Position numbers and translations under genes: made by a program | Shown here: positions 6,493 to 10,307 of the stretch, one piece after another | How positions within the stretch are numbered: the stretch's first letter is position 1 | Layout of the letters: every line of letters starts with the position of its first letter | Source: Bacteroidetes bacterium UBA4416 | GTDB lineage: Bacteria > Bacteroidota > Bacteroidia > B-17B0 > Aurantibacillaceae | Reading direction: 5' to 3' | Assembly (NCBI GenBank): GCA_002390745.1 | Contig: DGQK01000065.1 | Span: forward strand, 4,460 to 14,766 | Length of the DNA stretch: 10,307 nucleotides | Notes under the pieces: model-generated | Told to the model about the DNA's origin: nothing | What the model saw: only the letters and a program-made list of their open reading frames with translations | The model's database searches: none

Positions 6493-8286
6493 TTATTTCC
6501 TGCTTGTTTCCGGTCCCTGCCGGGCAGATTTTCCGTAGTAAATAAAAGGATATTCATACAGGTAGTACTCGCCGTTCTCAAAGCGGGTCAGGTAGAGCTT
6601 ATCATTGCTGATACAAAGGCCATCGCCATTGGCGCGGCCCATCTGATCGGTTTCTATTGTGGAAAGCCCTTCCAGCCTGCTCAGGTCATTGACCTGCACC
6701 GGCACAAGCTTAGCTGTCAGCTTATCCTGTTTCAGAAATTCCACGCAGAGCTTGTTTTGATAATAGTATACTACAGCGGCGCAGCGGTTATCCAAAATAG
6801 AATTGGCACATAAGGTGCGATAGTTTGCGACGAGCCTTGCTGTATCTTCGGCAAAGGCCGGCATGCTTTCGGGGATAAGCGGGTCGCCGGTTCCCGATAA
6901 ACGAAATGTCCTGTTAGGCTCCGTGAGCTCATGGACATAACCGCCGTACATGATATGCCCGTATACCGAGTTCCTTAACCGGAAAAAATAAGTATGGTTA
7001 TGCCAGTCCATATACTTTGGATAATTGACATCATAGCTCAGAGGCAGAAAGTGATCGAAGCGGAAGGTCTTGTTCTTCCCGAGTTTGAACACCGAATAGG
7101 CGTGATCGGCCTTTTTGGGAATTTTGCGGAAAGGCTCGCTGGCATCGGGATTGTTGTCGACAATCAGCAGAGAATCGTTGATGTAGAATCCCTTATCCAA
7201 ACCGCCCCAGAATGATGCATAGGCCGGCACACGATTTTCCGGAGGATAACTGGTGATATCGACGTAAAACACATCCGTCAGTTTCAGATTGGTATCTAAT
7301 TTCAGGATCGCCGGAAAGGATTCGCCTACAACATCGTACTTTGCCCTCGTCTTTTCGCCCAGCTCATTTACGTAGGTCACATACTTCAAGCCTGCATACA
7401 TGGAACTTTCCCAGGGAAGCGACATTTCGAAGCAGGTAGAAACATACACAGACTGATTGCTGTACACAGCGCCCGAGAAAAAATTCGGATCCCTGTTATA
7501 ATCCATCGTTTTATGCGTTTTTGCAAACTCACAATCTTCCTCTTTACGGGCCATGTATTTGCAAAAGAAATCGAAAGGCCTGAAGGATTTTTTATCAAAG
7601 CTTTTTTCAAATGTTCCGGTAGATGTGTTAAGCACCATCACCGTATTATTAATGTTGGTAATATACAGCAGCTTTCCCGGGGCATAAGGCTTGATCCTGT
7701 CCCGTGGTGTGCACAAGCGGTAATTCTCCTGCCGGAGTTTAATTTTTTTAGGCTCGCCGATGCGGATGATATCTCTTGGGAAGGCGTAATGATAATCACT
7801 CAGGGCGTGAAGCTTGATGCTGGTGGAACCGCCCACCAGGCGGTGATGATAGATATAAAACCACTTGGTCATGAGTGCCTGTACGTTTAATGAATCGTAC
7901 AGGCTTTTTTCCTGGCGAAAGAACACGTTGGGATCTGTGGAACGGTCGATGTAAAACAGCTCTTTAAAATAACGGTCTTCGTCGCCCGGCTCTTTGGTTA
8001 CCACACCCGGATTTTTATAAATGATATAGACAGGCACATCTTTGATGAAAGACCTGATCTCGCTATAAGCCTTAATGAGCTCAGGGGCCAGAGTAAGGGC
8101 GCTGAGCGACGGATCGAAGGTAATTACAAAATAGGTTTCCGGAATGGCAACCCCGGGAGAATTCCTGGTGAAGGTAGCATCAAAGGCTCCATGGTCGAGG
8201 TACCGGGCACCCGACACAGGTTCGTTTTGACTCAAACACAGAAACGAAGCCGCTAAAAAAATGCTCAAAAAAACTACAGGTCTCAT
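6493..8286 (-). CDS. Exported protein with cysteine-free thioredoxin-like fold and predicted beta-propeller
   Basis: This encodes 597 residues with a signal peptide at 1-20 (ending LCLSQ). Residues about 50-155 read like a thioredoxin/TlpA fold: strand YFVITFD, helix PELIKAYSEIRSFI, strand VPVYIIYK, and a late SLYDSLNV...KWFYIYHHRLVGG that resembles the end of such domains. The CxxC position is occupied by Ser/Ala-type residues, and residues 21-190 contain no cysteine, so redox chemistry is unlikely. Residues about 190-590 contain repeated strand pairs ending in Asp/Asn turns (LLYITNINN, FYINDSLLIVDNN, KLYLTRFENG), consistent with a six- or seven-bladed propeller. The ATG at 8286 is preferred over one at 8334, which lies inside a terminator hairpin and adds 16 residues before the signal peptide. 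It is probably first in an operon with the peptidase and barrel genes. The fold call is inferred by eye. Confidence 0.6.
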   Translation of the reverse strand: MRPVVFLSIFLAASFLCLSQNEPVSGARYLDHGAFDATFTRNSPGVAIPETYFVITFDPSLSALTLAPELIKAYSEIRSFIKDVPVYIIYKNPGVVTKEPGDEDRYFKELFYIDRSTDPNVFFRQEKSLYDSLNVQALMTKWFYIYHHRLVGGSTSIKLHALSDYHYAFPRDIIRIGEPKKIKLRQENYRLCTPRDRIKPYAPGKLLYITNINNTVMVLNTSTGTFEKSFDKKSFRPFDFFCKYMARKEEDCEFAKTHKTMDYNRDPNFFSGAVYSNQSVYVSTCFEMSLPWESSMYAGLKYVTYVNELGEKTRAKYDVVGESFPAILKLDTNLKLTDVFYVDITSYPPENRVPAYASFWGGLDKGFYINDSLLIVDNNPDASEPFRKIPKKADHAYSVFKLGKNKTFRFDHFLPLSYDVNYPKYMDWHNHTYFFRLRNSVYGHIMYGGYVHELTEPNRTFRLSGTGDPLIPESMPAFAEDTARLVANYRTLCANSILDNRCAAVVYYYQNKLCVEFLKQDKLTAKLVPVQVNDLSRLEGLSTIETDQMGRANGDGLCISNDKLYLTRFENGEYYLYEYPFIYYGKSARQGPETSRK

Positions 8287-8297
8287 AGGTCTTCGCT

Positions 8298-8305
8298 GAA
8301 ATATA
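8298..8305 (-). promoter_or_regulatory. Weak -7-like element before the propeller gene
   Basis: On the minus strand TATATTTC matches seven of eight positions of TAnnTTTG and sits 12 bases before the ATG at 8286, just after the terminator hairpin. No TTG is found at the right distance upstream. It could be a weak promoter giving a near-leaderless transcript. Alternatively, the operon may be reached only by readthrough of the hairpin. Confidence 0.2.
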
Positions 8306-8312
8306 TTGAATA

Positions 8313-8350
8313 CAAACAGGGAAAATGAAGCCATTCCATTTCCCTGTTTG
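8313..8350 (-). terminator. Intrinsic terminator after the 131-residue secreted protein gene
   Basis: Perfect 12-base arms lie at 8313-8324 and 8339-8350 (minus strand: CAAACAGGGAAA, then TTTCCCTGTTTG) around a 14-base loop, 13 bases past the stop codon of the 131-residue gene. The 3' side on the minus strand continues TTTGTATTC, only a modest T tract. It separates that gene from the three-gene operon downstream, or attenuates readthrough into it so that the small protein is made in excess. Confidence 0.65.
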
Positions 8351-8363
8351 CTATGATGAATGA

Positions 8364-8759
8364 TTAGATATCGTCCTCTACTTTGATACCTTCAAAACGC
8401 AGGTAGTCACCTGAATCTGTTGTTCCGGTAAACATGGTGAAGCTGCTTTTGGTAATATTTCCTAACAGGTCGGTTTCCACATCAATTTTGCTGAAACGAC
8501 CGCAAAAGCCACGGTTAAACTGGCAGCAGCCGCCAGAGCGCCTGTGGCCACGGCTTGTACTTTCTGTATACATGTAACCCACGATCTCATTTCCTACCTT
8601 GATCGGTTGTTGGTTGATAAAGGTCATAAAGGCTTTTACCTGGTCGATGTTGGTAACCTGCACTTCATTTCTTGCGCTGCATTGTGCATTCATCTTTGAT
8701 ACGCTGATGGTTGTGAAAGCGATGACTAATGCAATAATTGTTTTAAAACTTGTTTTCAT
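8364..8759 (-). CDS. Small secreted protein with Cys/Gly/Arg-rich segment, function unknown
   Basis: This encodes 131 residues. A signal peptide covers about 1-26 (charged start, hydrophobic IIALVIAFTTISV, ending MNAQ), leaving about 105 mature residues. There is no lipobox, although Cys27 follows directly. The other cysteines are Cys78, Cys79 and Cys86, inside a basic stretch RGHRRSGGCCQFNRGFCGRF (70-89), so two disulfides are possible. The flanks look like a small beta-rich domain, with strands such as IVGYMYTE and KIDVETDLLGNITKSSFTMF and an acidic end (KVEDDI). I do not recognise a family. It has its own promoter candidate upstream and a hairpin terminator downstream, which is typical of a highly expressed small exported protein. 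Its neighbours on the same strand are all exported, including an Arg/Lys-type peptidase, so being a substrate is conceivable but unproven. Confidence 0.75.
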   Translation of the reverse strand: MKTSFKTIIALVIAFTTISVSKMNAQCSARNEVQVTNIDQVKAFMTFINQQPIKVGNEIVGYMYTESTSRGHRRSGGCCQFNRGFCGRFSKIDVETDLLGNITKSSFTMFTGTTDSGDYLRFEGIKVEDDI

Positions 8760-8893
8760 GTTTAAGTGTTTTTAAAATAAAAAATAATGAACTAAGAATT
8801 TGTGTTACCAGGTAATGTCATCCCGATCATGCCTGATGGTGTTTCTGATTAAATTCTGCTTTGGGGAGCCTCCTTTCTTTTTTATGATTCACT

Positions 8894-8922
8894 CAAATGT
8901 ATACCAAGTTTTCACAAGACAA
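8894..8922 (-). promoter_or_regulatory. Promoter candidate for the small secreted protein gene
   Basis: On the minus strand TTG (8922-8920), an 18-base spacer and TACATTTG (8901-8894) match the Bacteroidota TTG-N(17-23)-TAnnTTTG pattern exactly. Transcription would begin near 8886-8889, giving a leader of about 130 bases before the ATG at 8759. The TTG lies at the edge of an inverted repeat. This is a pattern match only. Confidence 0.45.
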
Positions 8923-8944
8923 TCTGCAGGGCTTTTGGCAGATT
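8921..8944. repeat. Inverted repeat over the -33 element of the small-protein promoter
   Basis: AATCTGC (8921-8927) and GCAGATT (8938-8944) form perfect seven-base arms around a ten-base loop. The repeat starts on the TTG of the minus-strand promoter candidate, so it could be a regulator site there. On the plus strand it is followed by TTTCTG, but no gene upstream needs a terminator. Confidence 0.3.
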
Positions 8945-9019
8945 TTCTGAAGAAAGGCATCTTAACCTACTGTTTAACAAATCTTTAATGAGCAAAATTT
9001 TAACCCGTCGCACAAGCAT

Positions 9020-9041
9020 TACCTGTGAAAACTCACAGGTA
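9020..9041. repeat. Hairpin-forming inverted repeat in the divergent region
   Basis: TACCTGTGA (9020-9028), loop AAAC and TCACAGGTA (9033-9041) make a perfect nine-base stem. Neither side is followed by a T tract, so it is not a usual terminator. It lies about 117 bases before the response regulator start and could be a protein-binding site or a leader structure. Confidence 0.4.
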
Positions 9042-9095
9042 GTTCCCGTAGAATTCCCAGCACAGAAAAAGGTGGAGTCCGCAAATTAGTCGTGG

Positions 9096-9113
9096 CATAC
9101 GATCCATCGTATG
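9096..9113. promoter_or_regulatory. Operator-like palindrome upstream of the response regulator
   Basis: CATACGAT (9096-9103) and ATCGTATG (9106-9113) are perfect eight-base inverted arms separated by CC, an 18-base site suited to a dimeric DNA-binding protein. It ends 44 bases before the response regulator ATG at 9158. LuxR-type regulators bind inverted repeats of this size, so autoregulation is possible. A GTG-started extension of the gene would run through it, which argues against that start. Confidence 0.45.
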
Positions 9114-9157
9114 AGTATTTTTATACCTTTAATACCGGAAATATGATCCCCCCTTTT

Positions 9158-9838
9158 ATGACAGACTTTCGGGAAATCAAAGTGGTTCTTGCTGAAGACC
9201 ATCCTGTGGTGCGGCAGGGCTACGCAGCTCTATTGAACGAACACTCCAGGATACGGATCATTGCCGAAGCAGGGAATGGAAAAGAACTACTGGAACTTCT
9301 CAAAAAACACGACGTAGATGTTGTCGTCACGGATCTCGATATGCCCGTAATGAGCGGCGATGAAGCGTTCATCATTTTAAGGCAGAGATTTCCGCATGTC
9401 AAAGTGATTGTTTTGAGCATGTATTATGAGAAAAATCTGATTGTCAATTTCATCAGTAAAGGAGTCGGGGCATACCTGGGGAAAGGCTGCGACATCCATG
9501 AGCTTGAAAAAGCGATCTGTGCTGTACATGATACGGGGCACTATTTCAATGAGGAAAGCTCGCTCGCTATGTGCCATGAGCTTAAGGGAAATTTTTCATA
9601 TACCGCATTTACCAAGCTATCCCTTACAGAGCGTGAAGTCGAAATCCTTAAGCTCCTTTGTGAGGATAAAAGCAATAAGGAAATCGGGGTACGCCTTAAC
9701 ATCGAAACCAGGACCGTGGATTTTCACAGGCAGAACATCTACAAAAAAACCAATTGCAAAAAACCTGCAGGTCTTGCTTTATATGCTGTGAAAAACGGCA
9801 TCATTCCCGCAACAGGGCAAAGGCCGACCTTTCTGTGA
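9158..9838 (+). CDS. Two-component response regulator, NarL/FixJ (LuxR-HTH) family
   Basis: This encodes 226 residues. The receiver domain spans about 7-125, with acidic pocket Glu13-Asp14, phospho-acceptor Asp59 in TDLDMPVMSG, switch Ser87 (VIVLSM), and Tyr106 and Lys109 in GAYLGKG. The LuxR-type helix-turn-helix spans about 154-215, with the signature LTEREVEILKLLCEDKSNKE and recognition region RTVDFHRQNIYKKTN. Upon phosphorylation such proteins dimerise and bind promoter DNA. The ATG at 9158 gives the usual short lead before the first strand. An ATG at 9143 with GGAA just before it would add five residues and is a fair alternative. No histidine kinase is in the window, so it is an orphan here. 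It is transcribed away from the secreted-protein cluster and may control it, but only proximity suggests this. No clear terminator follows. Confidence 0.93.
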   Translation: MTDFREIKVVLAEDHPVVRQGYAALLNEHSRIRIIAEAGNGKELLELLKKHDVDVVVTDLDMPVMSGDEAFIILRQRFPHVKVIVLSMYYEKNLIVNFISKGVGAYLGKGCDIHELEKAICAVHDTGHYFNEESSLAMCHELKGNFSYTAFTKLSLTEREVEILKLLCEDKSNKEIGVRLNIETRTVDFHRQNIYKKTNCKKPAGLALYAVKNGIIPATGQRPTFL

Positions 9839-9930
9839 AGCGGCAGTGGGTTCCGGAGAAATACCCCGACACCTGTTTTCAAAACCTTCATTCCAATTCG
9901 TTAAGCACCCATCCTAATGAGTGACTTGTT

Positions 9931-9960
9931 TTGTTAAGCGGTTTAAATCCAATACATTTA
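9931..9960 (+). promoter_or_regulatory. Promoter candidate for the glycine-rich protein gene
   Basis: TTG at 9931-9933, a 19-base spacer and TACATTTA at 9953-9960 match the Bacteroidota pattern except for the last base (A for G). Transcription would start near 9967, leaving a leader of about 120 bases before the ATG at 10090. The 251-base stretch between the response regulator and that ATG holds nothing else clear. Confidence 0.4.
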
Positions 9961-10089
9961 ATTTATTGGCCGAAAGAACCCACATGCCCTCTGCAAACCG
10001 ACCCGGATCACTACCTCCCCTTCTTCGCCGCCTGATACGTCCGGCCATCCACTTTTATATCGTTCAACTAACCTCTAAAACCCAACACC

Positions 10090-10307
10090 ATGAAAAAAAC
10101 CGTTACCCTTGCTCTATCTCTTTGGTTTGGCAGCCTCTTTTCCCAGGTACAGACCTACACAGTGCCTGGCTCCTATTCCTTCACGGTTCCGGCCAGTGTC
10201 ACTACATTAACTCTTGAAGTTGTCGGCGCCGGCGGATCAGGCGGTGGTAACGGCGGCGGCGGCGGCGGTGGCGGCGGTTATGCCAAAGGCATTTACACCG
10301 TTACGCC
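10090..10307 (+). CDS. Secreted glycine-rich protein, N-terminal part, cut by window end
   Basis: Only the first 72 codons are present and the frame is still open at the edge. The signal peptide is at about 1-19 (MKKTVTLALSLWFGSLFSQ). A strand-rich start YTVPGSYSFTVPASVT and LTLEVVGAGGSGGG follow, then nine consecutive glycines, then YAKGIYTVT. This closely fits the glycine-rich domain found at the N terminus of Bacteroidota surface proteins, where F-x-VP-x-x-V-x-x-L-x-V-x-x-x-GAGG is typical. Such proteins are often long, repetitive and end in a type IX secretion sorting domain, but that end is outside the window. Another open frame covers 9921-10217, but the signal peptide and domain motif favour this one. 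Its role is probably cell-surface or adhesive, by inference. Confidence 0.8.
   Translation, partial: MKKTVTLALSLWFGSLFSQVQTYTVPGSYSFTVPASVTTLTLEVVGAGGSGGGNGGGGGGGGGYAKGIYTVT
10252..10278 (+). repeat. GGC/GGT trinucleotide run coding nine glycines
   Basis: Nine glycine codons in a row occur here: five GGC, then GGT, two GGC and GGT. A pure GGC run of five units lies at 10252-10266. Slippage would add or remove whole glycines without breaking the frame. Confidence 0.85.

Larger units (their letters stand above)
8760..9157. other. Divergent intergenic region, about 400 bases
   Basis: No convincing gene lies between the start of the small secreted protein (minus strand) and the response regulator (plus strand). 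It holds a minus-strand promoter candidate and three larger inverted repeats (8921-8944, 9020-9041, 9096-9113), listed separately. It also holds the 11-base palindrome TTACCAGGTAA at 8805-8815 in the leader of the small-protein gene. The minus-strand leader would be about 130 bases long, unusually long for this phylum, and contains AAAGGAGG far from any start codon. No clear plus-strand promoter was found. The best partial match is TACCTTTA at 9124-9131, without a TTG at the right spacing. Confidence 0.5.

Noticed and set aside
6235..6813. Plus-strand open frame of 192 codons across the peptidase/propeller junction
   Set aside because: It is antisense to two well-supported genes and has no recognisable domain.
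8287..8334. Longer start for the propeller protein at 8334
   Set aside because: It falls in the loop of the terminator hairpin and puts 16 extra residues before a good signal peptide.
8783..8820. Twelve-codon leader peptide on the minus strand before the small secreted protein
   Set aside because: There is no ribosome binding site and no run of regulatory codons, so chance is likely.
9092..9157. GTG-started extension of the response regulator
   Set aside because: It runs through a perfect 18-base palindrome, and the receiver domain needs only the short lead given by the ATG at 9158 or 9143.
9921..10217. Plus-strand open frame of 98 codons before and over the glycine-rich gene
   Set aside because: It overlaps in another frame a gene with a clear signal peptide and domain motif, and its own product has no such features.
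1..10307. CRISPR array, tRNA, rRNA, insertion sequence
   Set aside because: No regularly spaced repeats, cloverleaf, rRNA segments, transposase motifs or terminal repeats were seen on either strand.

Overview
The window looks like chromosomal DNA from a member of the Bacteroidota, most likely a chitinophaga-type (Chitinophagaceae-like) soil or plant-associated bacterium. The evidence is indirect. Promoter candidates fit the Bacteroidota TTG-N17-23-TAnnTTTG pattern, and clear Shine-Dalgarno sequences are largely absent. Every exported protein has a signal peptide ending in Ser-Gln or Ala-Gln. The families present (PF14905-type outer-membrane barrel, secreted S9 peptidase, ArsR/AHSA1/DoxX triad, glycine-rich surface protein) are all common in that phylum. 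No rRNA, tRNA, transposase or CRISPR array is visible.

Left part (1-1410, + strand): a compact three-gene operon encodes an ArsR-type repressor, an AHSA1/SRPBCC lipid- or ligand-binding protein, and a small DoxX-like membrane protein. The first two overlap by ATGA. The operon starts at a well-formed promoter flanked by two inverted-repeat boxes built from the same GTTGC/GCAAC half-sites, and ends at a strong intrinsic terminator. This suggests an autoregulated stress or detoxification unit.

Middle part (1454-8922, - strand): a run of exported proteins, read from right to left. They are a 131-residue secreted protein with a Cys/Gly/Arg-rich segment, a 597-residue protein that looks like a cysteine-free thioredoxin fold plus a beta-propeller, a 702-residue secreted oligopeptidase B-like serine peptidase, and a 904-residue outer-membrane beta-barrel with an N-terminal carboxypeptidase-regulatory-like domain. 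The last three are closely spaced (39 and 24 bases) and probably form one operon. An intrinsic terminator hairpin separates them from the 131-residue gene, which has its own promoter candidate. A short decayed-looking reading frame follows the barrel gene.

Right part (8760-10307): a roughly 400-base divergent intergenic region holds several inverted repeats. It is followed by a NarL/LuxR-type response regulator with no kinase partner in view, then the start of a secreted glycine-rich protein cut by the window edge.

The most unusual content is the exported cluster. The peptidase lacks three residues next to its catalytic Asp, the thioredoxin-like protein has no redox cysteines, and the small protein at the head of the cluster carries an Arg-Arg site before a Cys-rich stretch. 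A secreted peptide or protein handling system is possible, but this is inference from neighbourhood only.
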